Shown: in pieces, positions 1 to 11,850 of the stretch | Layout of the letters: every line of letters begins with the position of its first letter | How positions within the stretch are numbered: the first letter of the stretch is position 1 | Source of the DNA: Cloeon dipterum | Taxonomy: Eukaryota; Arthropoda; Insecta; Ephemeroptera; Baetidae | Direction of reading: 5' to 3' | Assembly (NCBI RefSeq): GCF_949628265.1 | Contig: NC_088788.1 | Location: 20,880,335-20,944,334, forward strand | DNA length: 64,000 bases | Program-made: the position numbers and the translations under genes | Notes under the pieces: generated by a model | Seen by the model: only the letters and a program-made list of their open reading frames with translations | Told to the model about the DNA's origin: nothing | The model's database searches: none

Positions 1-3000
1 GTGCACTGCACACCCAGCACCACGCGCGAAGTCACCACAGCGGCCAGCGGGAGAGAAAGGGTGGCTCCAGGGGGGTTGGTTGGTTCCTCCCTCGGTGGGT
101 GGGTGGCTGGGCTGCACGACGGCTTGATGAAAAATTCACGCTCAAGTTGGAGCGAGGCGAGAGAAGCGGCTCTCGTGAATCAAAACTCTGCGCTGCAGAC
201 GCTGCACGGACCGCTTTTTAATCTCGCGAATGATATGCTAATGGCTCACGGGGAAATTAGTCTCCGGCAAAGGCGCAGCTCACTTATCGCCCGCTGCAGA
301 AGCATTTTCTTATTATATTCGAGTCGAGGCCAGCAGTAGACGAGTTTTTCTTGGTTTCTAGAACTTTTCGATCGTAAAGTGGAACTATATAAGATGTCGA
401 TTTATTGGACGTCGTTCACATGAATGAAATCAAGAGTTGCCCAAAGAAACGCACTTATATTAATTTCCCCAATTCCTTGCTGGCAAATTCACCTGAATAC
501 AGCTGCAAAGGATTTGGTTTAAGGACCAAAAATCAAAGCAAAAGTAATATGTAAAACAGTAATATTTAAGATGACTTGATTTTTGTTTATCTGTTTCATC
601 TACAGGACAACAAATATAGCTCATGAATATCTTGTAAGATACAAATTTTCATTGAAAATGACAATCTCCTGTTCTCATCTACCCATATTATTTTGATGTA
701 TCACTAAACCAGTCATTTTTAATCTGCAGGGAAATGTTAATAGAACTGAAATCAAGTTTTTACATGCACGGTCTTTTATAGCTTTTTCATTGTCTTGTTT
801 TTCATGTTTTTATATCAGTATTGCCTCTAATTTGAAATTCATGTGCAAGAGGCTAAGAGGACTGCAGGATACCTATGTTAGAACGCGCTAACAGTTGGCA
901 TTAGTGGGTGCGTGCCTGGACACACGTTGCGCGAGGACGCCATTGATCAGCGCACGTGAAGGGATTGTTTTTTACGCGCCCAGCGACGAAGCCATACACG
1001 CACACAAATGCAAATTCGCCAGCCGCCACCGCCGCCGCCGCCGCCGCTGCACGTATGCCGAAAACGAAAAGAGAACCGATATTGGGCGCGTGTGATAATC
1101 GGCTCTTAATGCTGGTGCTGGCTGGCCGCTCTACGGCTTCTGATTTCATTTTACAGCTGCCTGATTGACGCTTGATATTGATTGACGCGGCTCGGCCGCT
1201 GGGAAATAAGACGCCGCTCATTGCTGCGCTTATTGATCGTAATTGGCCGTGAAAGGAGACTTTTTATCCAACTGCAGCCCGCTCGATGACGGCAAGGAAA
1301 CGGCTCTCACCGCGAAATAATGCAGCATTACTTAACGAGCCAAATTATAGGGTCCTCCCACTCTTCCCAGTTAATTCTGTTTGATTATCACAAGGGCTGG
1401 GGTTTAAATAATAATCTCACTTTTATCTCTTTGTCGTCATAATCTACTTTAAGAGCTTAAAAACTTTTTTAATTCTCAAAACACCAGACTGTGGAAAATT
1501 TTGCCAATTTAACCGTCAAGAATTAAGTCTGAAGCCAAATATATGTGTAAATTTTAATACTCAATATAAGCAATCAGATTTCAACATTATTATTATTTCA
1601 AATAATATGCGCCGAATCAATTTTTGGTTTTGTGCGTTTATTTAGATGCTGCTTGTCAGTTTTTGCCATTGTTCATGAATTTCATTTAAAAAATGCATTT
1701 AAATAGCTAACATGAGCAATAAACAGTAATATGAAAAGCAAAATTGAAGATTGCTCAACAGCAAACCAGGCAAAGACAAACACTCAACGCTTAGTGATTA
1801 TCTCAAATTATCAATAAAGTCTCAGTAAGTCGATTTTTACGATGGCCGCATATTTCATCGATGATTGATCATTCCGCAATAAAAACAGCCATTTATAAAG
1901 ATATTCCCCAGTTAGTATCGTCCACTTGGTCTCGATTTGCATATAATTTGGGCGCTTGTGAGCGTGCACAAAGGGTCACAATCGGCCGGCCTGCCGCTCA
2001 ATCCATATTCCCCGCATGCCGTTGCTCATTGTTAGTTAGTTAGCTGGCGTAAGAAGCGCAGCTGGATGCTCCCTTTCTTGCTTGGTACCAAGAAGCATTG
2101 TGCGATACAACACACTCACACACACACACACACACTCACGTATGCACAGTGTTTGATTTGCATTGGCTTCGCTGGGCAAACTCACCTGTGGAAACCCAAC
2201 AAGTCGAGCAAGAGAGCAGACAGCCATTTTGACTCGGACTGAATTTCCGCGGAAAAGCCAACGCGCTTCGCGGAAGGACGTCTTTCCGTTCTGGAGAGGC
2301 TCGAAATGCAAATTCGGGTGGAGAGCTAATGACGTCATTGGTCGTTGAAGAGCAGCGGCGAAAGGCTATGGCTATCTTGCGAATTTTAGCAAATTGTATT
2401 TTGAATATGAGATTGACACCATTCGACGCAGTTGCAATTCTTTTCTTCAAACGATTGTCAATGGCTGATAACAATTTTTTATCTGGTTTAAGTCAGAACC
2501 TGTCAAACTCTTAACACTTTAAAGTTTAGTGCTCCTGTTGGTTGTGTAAAACAAACTTTAAATCGCGAAAACCATTTTCAAACGTAAAAATGATGTTAAC
2601 ATTATCAGTCAGTTAGTAGCAAATAAGCTGTTCGTTGAGATATCCCTTCCAAAATTATTTTCTTCGCTACTGCACGGTTTGCCTCACGGGCTGAAGACGG
2701 GCTGCGGGCTGGAGCCAGGCGTGCGATTGCAAATTCAGAAACGGCAAAGCAGGAAATTGCTCCAAGGCCGTGCTGCAAAATCGCACGGCTAAGCGACGCA
2801 TCTGAAGAAAGGAGCGTCAGTCGGATTAGTCAAGCCGGCATCGCGTCAATTATGAAAAAGTGGAGGAGGAATGCGTGTAAACATGGCACAAAGTGGACGG
2901 CGGCGGCCCACACGCCTGAACCAGGGACGGATGGACGCACGGCGTACTGTGACGTCGGCCAACCGCATTCTCGCGGTCCATTCATTTCTATCTGCACGCC

Positions 3001-3646
3001 TCCCCATTCAAAACCACTCCTCGGCGCCTGAAAATCAGCTTTAACGCTAATAAAATGGTACAAAATCTGAATGCTTTAGAGATTTGGCGCAGAGCGTTTG
3101 CTATTGGAAAAAATAGTCGGTAGACGATGTTCATTCCGTAGGGTGCGCGATTTCAGACGAAGTCTACTGCCTTTGAAAAACTTTCTTTTTGAATCATTTT
3201 TAGTATGAAAATATATTATGAAATCAAGCTCGACCATTTCATTCTAGATCACTCATAAAAAGGTAACTGCTCTCTTGTAATATTCACATTAAAATAAAAT
3301 GAGGAGTTAATTTTTAATTGAACGTTCTACGGTTTTTTCACACAGTTTATTAGTAGTGATTATTATTAGTTTCTTGTATTAAAATATTTGTGATGAACTA
3401 ACATGAAATAGTTTTATCTGGCGAATGAAATGAGGGCGACAGAAATTTAAGCTGGCTAAAAGCCGTCTACTACGCCAGTTTGTCGCATTATTTTTACTGA
3501 ATGCGGGCATGGATTGCGTCGCTGTCGAGTGGAAATGACTCAATTTCACAATAAACCTCTTTTTTGAGATAGAGTGAGAAAGAGAACCGAGAACTAAAAA
3601 AAAAATTTTCGATGCTCCTTGGTGGAGAATATATTATATTCTTTTT
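1..3646. other. Non-coding upstream or intronic DNA, no gene recognised
   Basis: I see no protein of a known family on either strand here. The short open frames, including the one at the left edge, look like chance openings in GC-rich patches near 1-340 and 890-1220. A short CA repeat lies at about 2108-2138. The region is probably 5' flank or a large first intron of the B56 gene to the right, because that gene's usual N-terminal exon is not visible in the window. Confidence 0.5.
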
Positions 3647-3795
3647 TTTGCTCTTTTTATCCCTGTCCAAGGACCGGGAAGGGCGCGCACTGCACTGGCA
3701 CGAATGCTGAAACCCGGGTCCCAATAACACCGCGAACGGATAACATGGGCGCACCAGGCCGCACAGGGACCCGGCCCACTGAAGGGCCACTTGCC
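3647..3795 (-). repeat. Dispersed repeat, copy 1 (149 bp)
   Basis: This block matches 23311-23459 over 149 bp with no gaps and seven mismatches counted by hand, about 95 percent identity. Both copies share the same left edge, a T-rich end reading TTTGCTCTTTTTATCCC. Read on the minus strand, this is a purine- and A-rich 3' end. At the right edge this copy stops sharing sequence. That pattern fits a retroposed element with a fixed 3' end. The family is not recognised. Confidence 0.8.
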
Positions 3796-3995
3796 ATTCA
3801 TCAATGATACAGCTTTGCTTTGATTGAGTGTCCGAGAAGAAAGACGTTAATTAGACAAGTCATTTCGTGTAAACAAGCAGCGGCTAAATAGAAACAAAGG
3901 ACGCGATTCAGTTCCAATAAGGACACGGGCATTTCTTGCGTTAACAAGGAGGAAAAATGGAGGTGACATGAAGCAATTTTATCTCTATGGCCGAG

Positions 3996-4003
3996 TATAA
4001 AAG
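3996..4003 (+). promoter_or_regulatory. TATA-box-like motif TATAAAAG
   Basis: A perfect TATAAAAG lies in a GC-rich setting (GAGTATAAAAGGGCC) with TCACTT, an initiator-like hexamer, about 18 bp downstream. That spacing is shorter than the usual 25-30 bp. It could be an upstream promoter of the B56 gene 4.3 kb away, but no exon beginning here was identified. Confidence 0.3.
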
Positions 4004-5455
4004 GGCCGAAATCTCACTTGATATTTGTCGTGGCGTGTTAACGAGCCGTTTTTCACGGCGTTGTTAGTGGCGGTGGCAGCGAATTGATAATTAGCGCCGC
4101 GATGAATTTCGCGACAATTTAATCAGTGGTGGCGTTGCCAGCAATAATTATTAGGCGTACAGTGATTAATTAGCCCAATAAATTGGGCCGACAAACGGAT
4201 CGATTGCGCTGGCTGGCTTGCTGCACGGGGCGCGAGGCAAGCTGATTTATTAATTACCGACCGGCTCCCCTCGCACGCTCGGCCACCCACTTGAAGCGGG
4301 TGTATTTCTGGAATGCCGCTGAATCGAATCGCCATGGCTGCGCGCACGCCACTTTAAAGTGGATGGAGTCCGTTTGGAATCTCAATTAGCAGCAGCTCAC
4401 AGCCTGACTGACCGCCTCGTTTTATTTCGGGCCCGGCCGATCCACCGTGTCAGCTGATCGATCCGATCCGCTGCCGGACGGACGTCCAAATGCCACCTCG
4501 AACACCGCTCTTCCCTCGGTCAGTCTGTCCAGGGTGCGATTTAGAGCCAAGCTGGAGCGTTCTCGAGAGAGCACCCACAGCCTTCAGAGCGAAGGCTGCG
4601 TGCCTGTTTAGTTGGCACCATAGTTGATTCCCCAGAAATGTCAGAGAACTGCTATTAAATTACTTAAAAATTAATTTTTGAAGCTTTAACTTTAGCTTTG
4701 AGAACTTGAACTTTTGATTATGTTTGACAGCCTTTATTTAATATCTTTGGAGCAAGGGTAGTCAGTAGGGTCTGTTGTCGCGAAGATGGTGGTGCTTGAT
4801 GGCTGTAAAAAGTAAAAAAAAAACAGCAGTACCAAATAGACCCGACAGCTTTATCTCTCAAAATCTGGACTATGTGCTATGACATACTTGGGCATTGAAT
4901 TAATCCAAACCCGGATTTGCCATATTTTTTGTACACTCGCATGACTGTCGACCATTATCCATTAGCAAAAAGCGTTTGGGCCCGCGTGTTTCTGTCGTGT
5001 CAGCAGCGCCGCAAATGCAAACTAAAACTAATTGTCAGCCTCTCCAGCAGCACGCATCCATCAACATTATCATCATTAACTTGCACTGCATATGTAGAAA
5101 CAAACAGCTAACATTTTCGCGTGTAACATGGGTAGGTACGCGCGCGCGCGCGTTCGATGGGCAGCCGTCCAAATTACCTTACGTAATTTCCACACAAGGA
5201 GCGCCACTGCCAAACAAGAGAAAAGGCAAAACGCCTAGAGACTTTTAATCACAGCCGGCCAAGCTTTTTATGGCCAGAGACCAGAAAGTTGATATTTCCA
5301 CGAAGCTCGCGAGCTGGCCGACGATCAACCCTGGCTGACGGTATGACTAGTTGCAAATCAGAATGATGAGTAATCACTCTAAACGTGTTGGCCCTTTGAA
5401 TCTGCTGGATTCATTGAATTGCTCGAAAATGCACAGGGTTCCGAATTTTCCCCAC

Positions 5456-5502
5456 CCGGTTTTTATCGGGTTTAACCAGGCTAAAAAACCCAATAAAACC
5501 CA
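5456..5502. repeat. Imperfect inverted repeat (hairpin)
   Basis: CCGGTTTTTATCGGGTTT at the left is followed about 10 bp later by a nearly complementary arm rich in AAACCC and AATAAAACCC. It would form an imperfect stem. It lies in an AT-rich island unlike the flanks and could be a remnant of a small mobile element. No terminal duplications were seen. Confidence 0.3.
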
Positions 5503-6941
5503 CTATTTTACCCGAGGCTCCAATATTTTTAGTATCAAAAACAAAAATATGCTGGAAAAAAAAATGTTTTTTGGCTGTTTTGTTAACGCTGAAAAGGTAG
5601 TGCTACATTTTTGCACATTGAAAAATTGGCAAGTCCCAGGCCATGAGGATTAAATTTCTTCGTTTCTTGAAAAAATGCAGTAAAATGCAACACGTTATTT
5701 AAGATGTCGAATCCTAGGTTTCTAGCTCGAGATTTTGATGCGGGGGCTCCACACCGCAATTTTTCCTGAAGTGAAGGCTGACCATTTAACCTGGTGGCTC
5801 CTACGACTAGCAGTATCTCTGTTTATTTGTTCATGTACATTACATAGGTCAGAATTAAAATTAAGTTACATGAACAGTGGCAAAAGTGACAAGCAGGAAT
5901 TGCATAACCAATCGAAACAATAAATTGTAACGGCGTTGTCACGTGCCGCACTAAATAATTAATAAGTATTAGCATTAGGTTTTGAATTGAAGTTCCGAGT
6001 ACTGCTTTGTTTCTTTTTCTTCTCTATTTTCTTGAGACGAGACTCGGGTTGGAACTGGAATCGGTGTCATTCGTCACTGCAAAGGGAGGATCGATTGGTT
6101 GTGTTCTTCGCCTTTTGGCTTTGGCTTTGAGAAAAGCCTCCTCGGCCGGCATTATCTCTCTTATGTGCTCTCGCGAGTCAAGAGATGATATCTGCACTGG
6201 CGAAATTCTTATCGGCGGGACACGCCTCGCTTGCCTGTTTGCTTTACATCTCCAGCGAGCCCGATATTTTCCTTTCTCGAGCTGCAGCGCGCGTTTTGTG
6301 TGTGTGTGTACGTATGACCGCTGCTGACTGGCCCGACGAAAGAGAACGACGAGAAAGGCAGATAAACAGACGGACTTTTATTGCTCACTTTTTCTTCTTA
6401 TTCGCACCGCCTGCTGACGAAGCACTTTCTCCGACTGGCACGGGGGTTGCCTGGCGCAACTTTCGCAAAGTAAATCTGTCAAGGCGACCACAGGGAAGAA
6501 AGCAGGAAAGGGGTGAAAAAGTTGGAGATTATGCCTGCTGGTCTGGAGGTATTGGCGTGGCTGTTGGTTTGCGGGTGGGCTGGTCGGAATTTCGCCACAT
6601 TTGCCTGTGGCCCACTGAATTCATAATCAGAAACGCATCAGGAAGTATTATCGAACGGCAGCAACAGTTCGGCCGGCGAAAACGAGTAAGGGCACGAGAC
6701 AGAAAATCAATGGTGCAAATGAGGCCGCGTGATCGGTCGATCGCCGGGCTGTCCAGCGGCGGTGCAAAGGTGCAGACGAGAAAGGGAAAAATTAATTACA
6801 AAACGCATCGTTTTTTCGTGCTCGCCTCAGAGGCGGCGCGCGCGAGAAATTAGATAAAGCAGCTCAGCGCTGGGAACGAGCTAGAGGCCAGAGAAACAGC
6901 AGCAGCAGCAGCCAGCAGTGTAGTAGGTACACTAGTGGCTG

Positions 6942-6973
6942 GTTGTTATGGCAACTGGGCCCGCATGACGTCA
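6942..6973 (+). promoter_or_regulatory. Composite X-box (RFX-type) and CRE motif
   Basis: GTTGTTATGGCAAC at 6942-6955 fits the RFX X-box consensus RYYNYY-N(1-3)-RRNRAC exactly with a 2-bp spacer. A perfect palindromic CRE, TGACGTCA, follows at 6966-6973, ten bases after the X-box. Both sit in a GC-rich block directly upstream of a candidate first exon of the B56 gene (7044-7077). Motif matches are seen in the sequence. Promoter activity is inferred. Confidence 0.5.
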
Positions 6974-7043
6974 TTACGCTCGAGTAACTGAGCCCGTTCG
7001 CCCACAGCCCCATATGTAACGCACTCGGTGGCGGCTCACACAC

Positions 7044-7077
7044 ATGCACTCGCTCTCCCGCCCGCTGCCCACCAAAG
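7044..7077 (+). CDS. Candidate alternative first coding exon of the B56 gene
   Basis: An ATG at 7044 opens 11 codons (MHSLSRPLPTK) plus one base, ending AAAG directly before a GTGAAA donor at 7078. Spliced to the acceptor exon at 8291, the codon becomes G+AT, giving K-D-V-P-S. The same K-D-V-P junction occurs in animal B56 proteins, and the phase matches. An in-frame TAA at 7017-7019 lies upstream, preceded immediately by an ATG (a start-stop pair), so the frame cannot extend 5'. If real, the isoform is 431 residues long and lacks the basic N-terminal tail of longer B56 forms. The splice is inferred, not observed. The usual longer N-terminal exon probably lies left of the window. Confidence 0.45.
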
Positions 7078-8290
7078 GTGAAAGTTCAGGTCCCCGAGGC
7101 CGAGCCACCCTGACGCCTAGGGGGCCACGACCTCCCTAACAGTCGCTCAGGGGTCGTTCACCTTTTCATTGAGCTTTTGGAAATGCGTTGCAGCTGCCTC
7201 ACTATCAGCCGCCAGTTTTGGATTTGGCCTCAAATTACAACGTTGTTAATTAATTTCTCACCACTAAAAGAGACGTGAAATGTTAGTGCTAATACAAAAT
7301 GCTTAAATTTATGTCAAACCGTATGATTTCTCTTTGATCAGTCTTTTGTCTCGACCGACCTTGCTTCATAAAAATCTCAATAACTGAAACCGTTTGACCA
7401 ACACTACTGATTCCAATGCTGAAAGAAATAGATTTCGGCCTTCGCCCGTCTCTGGTTAATATTCAAACAATTGAACGGTCCTCGCCCGTTATAAAAAGAG
7501 TCATTGTCTGCTTGCAGTGGCTGCAAAATGGCGTCGTCGTTATTTGCTGCCGAGGCACTTTGACCTTTTCTGAATATTGTAATTTTCAGTTATTTTGCCT
7601 ACACTCTCTCCGATACACAGTGTTTGAGTCTGGTAAACATGCAGCGATAAAATTCGCCGCGCGGAAAGCGCAATTAAAATGTGTATACGGCATTATTCAT
7701 GCTCTCGAGTGCTTGTCCCTTTTTGCCCTATTGAAATTGAACCACAAGAGCAACGATTGATAGCAACATACAATTAATTTGATCGGAATTAATGCTCGCT
7801 GAGAAGAGTAAATTAATGACTCAAAACTGTGTCTTTTAATTATTGGTTTGAAATTTTGTATGCGCACCCTCAGTAAGCGCATCCTGCTCATACCAAGGAT
7901 GTTGTTTGCGCATGAATGGGCAAGGCTAATCAAACCTTTTGGAAGGGTCACTGGACACATTGCTCGACACTGTTACAATCAGAAGGGTAGCGTTATCATT
8001 TTTCATATTCATTTGAGGAATCTTTAAGGAAATACTGTCGTATTTTTTGGCCTTCGTAAATTAAAGGGTATGTCGATCTCTGATATGTATACAAGGAAGA
8101 TTACTTTAAAGTCATTGATATAGGCATATATCTCTTTGCTTTTCCCGTTTTCCCTCCGTAAAGCTACACTAAATAAAATTTTCTTTAGAACCTGGGGAAA
8201 TATAGAAATTATAGGAATTATGTCTTCAACTTCAGCATGTGCTCAATGCAGTGTGCGTTTATCAAGTTTGATGTTGGTCGTGTGTTGCAG

Positions 8291-11200
8291 ATGTGCCGTC
8301 TATGGAGCAGGAGGAGCTGTTCATCCGCAAGCTGCGGCAGTGCTGCATTGGCTTTGACTTTATGGACCCGGTGGCCGACCTCAAGGGCAAGGAAATCAAG
8401 CGCGCCTCCCTCAACGACCTTGTTGACTACATTACCGCAGGTCGAGGTGTTCTCACCGAGCCTGTATACCCTGAGATTATTAAAATGGTCAGTTCTCGCT
8501 GCTATGGCGATCAGTCAGCTGATCTTTCTTTCCCTTTCTCCAACAGATCTCGGCCAACTTGTTCCGCACATTGCCACCCAGTGAGAATCCGGACTTTGAT
8601 CCCGAGGAGGACGATCCCACGCTGGAGGCATCGTGGCCACACCTGCAGGTGAGCCCCAGCCTTCAGTTTATTAATGAATGAACTAAGGAACCTCTAATCA
8701 ATGTTGAACTTAAACAAAAAGCTGAAAAATTCCTTTTTACTCTTTAGCACTTTCAGTGTGTTCTAAAATTCCCAGTATATGAGAAGTAAATAAATGATTT
8801 CTTCTTAGTTAATTTTGATTGTTTGTTCTTGCTTTCAGCTGGTGTACGAATTCTTTTTGCGGTTTTTGGAGTCCTCAGACTTCCAACCAGCGATCGGCAA
8901 ACGAGTCATAGACCAAAAATTTGTTTTACAGGTAAGCAATCTTTTTATTTTTGCACTGTCGGCTGATTCTCGCTCTCTTTCTCTCTTAGTTGCTAGACCT
9001 GTTTGACAGCGAAGATCCTCGAGAACGCGACTTTTTAAAGACGGTGCTGCACCGCATCTATGGCAAGTTCCTCGGTTTGCGCGCCTTCATCCGCAAACAG
9101 ATCAACAACATCTTTCTCAGGTACATACACACGCTCTGCTACTATTTGCAGTAAAAAAGGCAGCCGGCTTTTACGCCAGGGCTGCATTACGGGCCATTAA
9201 GTGCTACTCTGGCACACAAATGCACACAGACTGCTTTTTATGGCATCCCCGCTGCTCCAAAATAAGATTTCCTGCGCAGCGCCGACCAGAATAAAATATA
9301 CATAAATTTGATGCTAGCGTGCGATCTGAAACGCCGGCCTATTTCATCGCATTTTCAGAAATTCATCACTTTTGGAAATTCCTGCATTGCAGCAATACCT
9401 CTTTCGATCTAGTCTATGGAAATTTATTCTCTGAGCTGTCATAATATTGGAAACGCTGCTTTTCGCTTGATTCTTTTTCCAGCGGTGGGCCCTGAAGCGG
9501 CTCCAATTCCTCCTTCATTATTTGCTGTCACGCCTGATTCTGCTATCATAATTGACCAGAGTTTTTATCAATGAGTGACACTGATAACATTCCTCAATCG
9601 ACTGCTCAGAACTTGAGCCTGAAATGGCCAAAGAATTTACAACCATATAGATTATCAAACAGCTTTATGTGAAGGTGGTTGTGTCTGATAGCTTAAATTG
9701 AAGTTTCACAAGCAAGCTGCTACCTCAAATTTTTTTCTTCATAAATATGCTACTTGAAAACAGGAAATAAAAAATCTGGAGATTGACTCAGCTAGCGTGA
9801 GATTAGAGATTTATCATTAAATAGCCTCTTGCATTAAATTAAATTTTTCATTTTTGATGCATACTTGTAACTGAAATTTTAGCAAATATTTTTAAAATAA
9901 AAAAATCCTTGGTTCTTCAGATGTGATCAATTTTCTCAAGAATAGAAATGATAACTTCATCAAACTGACTGGACTGATGAATTTCGCAGGTTTATATACG
10001 AAACAGAACACTTCAATGGAGTGGGCGAGCTGCTGGAGATACTGGGCAGCATCATCAACGGCTTTGCGCTGCCCCTGAAGACAGAGCACAAGCAGTTCTT
10101 GGTCAAGGTGCTACTGCCACTGCACAAGGTCAAGTGCCTCTCGCTGTACCACGCGCAGCTGGCCTACTGCGTGGTGCAGTTCCTTGAGAAGGACGCTACC
10201 CTCACCGAGCCCGTATGCCGGGGCCTCTTGAAGTATTGGCCAAAGACCTGCAGCCAGAAGGAAGTATGTGTCCAGTATATTGCAATTTATTTTAAAAGAG
10301 TGGTTAAAAGTCAACTTCAAAGACTGAGCTAATAATTAGTGTAACTTAATGCAATTAATTGGTCGAAAATTTTAATTTTGTTTTGATAATAGCAAGCAAA
10401 ATAAGCAAAGCTTTGTTGTCCAACCTTCCACTTGCAAAAAAGTCTTAACTGTTTCGCATCAATAAAATGGGTACCACTTAATATCATTTCTTTAAAACCT
10501 TTGTTCTGTCCACAGGTCATGTTTTTAGGAGAAGTAGAAGAGATTCTCGATGTCATCGAACCATCGCAGTTTGTTAAAATTCAAGATCCAATGTTCCGGC
10601 AAATTTCAAGATGCGTCTCCAGCCCCCACTTCCAGGTGAGCACCCTCCTGAATGTTTCCATACCGTTCGCTGACCACTTTTCTGCCGCAGGTCGCCGAGA
10701 GAGCACTCTACTTCTGGAATAACGAATACATCATGTCTTTAATAGAGGAGAACAACCATGTGATTATGCCAATCATGTTCCCAGCGTTATATCGAATCAG
10801 TAAGGAGCACTGGAACCAGACCATAGTGGCCCTCGTGTACAATGTGCTCAAAACCTTCATGGAGATGAACAGCAAATTGTTTGACGAGTTGACAGCGTCA
10901 TACAAGACGGAGAGACAAAAGTAAGTTTTGCTCAATCATTGCCTGCGTTTTACTGTTTTGACTTTGTGCGCTGGATAGCCGCAGAATCTAAACATCCTGC
11001 ATAGCTGAAATTTATGTCGACACACCTATAAGCTAGCGCGCGTGTCAAGAATATTTAAACGACTGAAACGTTTGTTTGGAGTGCCGGGAGTGCCATACAA
11101 TATTCTCAGTTACGCTGAAAATTGCCGTACAGGGAATATGTTAAAATGTCCAAGCAAAAAAATAATGTTCTTTAAACCAAGGTCAGAATACGTCAACGAG

Positions 11201-11850
11201 GGGATAATAAAGTTCCATAAAGAAATGTTCTTTGTTTAAATCGTGAATTTAATTTGGACCGTTGCGTGACTGACTCTTTGATTGGAAACTTGCTAAATAT
11301 TGCTCTTGATTTAGATCCCAGTTTGAGTCTTTGTGAATTTTCTTTTTCCTCTATCACATGAGATCTAGATAATCGAAAACGAAGATATCTATCATAGTAT
11401 CAATTATGCAGACAACATTTGAATGACGTTATTTGCTTCCTTGATGCATCATAGCAGCATTGTTAGAAGTGAAAACGTTTTTATAAGGTCACTTTCAGCT
11501 AAGGCATTATCATGGCATCCAGTGTGTTCCCAGTAACATACAAAATTCTCTAATTGCGCAGCGCACTTGTTTGTAAAATTTAATCGTTCTATTTCCAAAA
11601 CAAGTATCAAATTTCTAGTTAAAAATAAAATAAATATTTCTGCTCAATATTATTTTTATCTTTTAACTGTGCAATACAGTGTCCAAGTGACACTATTGCT
11701 AAAAAATTAACATATCGTTTTTCTATGTGCAGGGAGAAGAAGCGAGAGAAGGAGCGAGACGAGCTGTGGAAGAAGCTGTCCGAGATAGAGATAAACCACA
11801 ATAACAAAGTGAAAGAACCTGGAGACTCGAAAGCAGCCGCCGGCAAGTGA
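8291..11850 (+). CDS. wdb: PP2A B56 (B') regulatory subunit, widerborst / epsilon type
   Basis: This encodes a regulatory B56 subunit that directs the PP2A holoenzyme to substrates carrying LxxIxE-type motifs. Exons: 8291-8487, 8547-8648, 8839-8931, 8990-9120, 9990-10263, 10516-10635, 10691-10920 and 11733-11850. They join in frame to 420 residues plus the stop TGA. The product starts at the conserved [10 protein letters not shown] and covers the HEAT-like B56 core, including [12 protein letters not shown] and [16 protein letters not shown], the segments that form the substrate groove in known structures. It ends with a charged coiled tail ([15 protein letters not shown]). [10 protein letters not shown] and the ASWPHLQ region place it with the alpha/epsilon (wdb) branch rather than gamma/delta. 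The first exon begins in phase 1, so an upstream exon is needed; a short candidate is at 7044. The stop is TGA followed directly by TAG. No inactivating change was seen. Confidence 0.95.

Larger units (their letters stand above)
3796..6941. other. Non-coding region upstream of the B56 gene
   Basis: No conserved protein is recognisable. The block carries a TATA-like motif near 4.0 kb, a short inverted repeat near 5.48 kb, and a frame of 222 codons open at 6185-6853. That frame has no domain, signal peptide or coherent composition, so I treat it as chance. GC-rich stretches at 4.2-4.6 and 6.0-6.9 kb may be regulatory. Confidence 0.45.

Noticed and set aside
1-339. Open frame at the left edge
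   Set aside because: Begins with GTG at the window edge, low-complexity Gly/Ser start, no domain and no splice support.
6185-6853. Open frame of 222 codons on the plus strand
   Set aside because: Composition is incoherent, with no domain, and it sits in GC-rich non-coding DNA with other chance frames. No splice or homology support.
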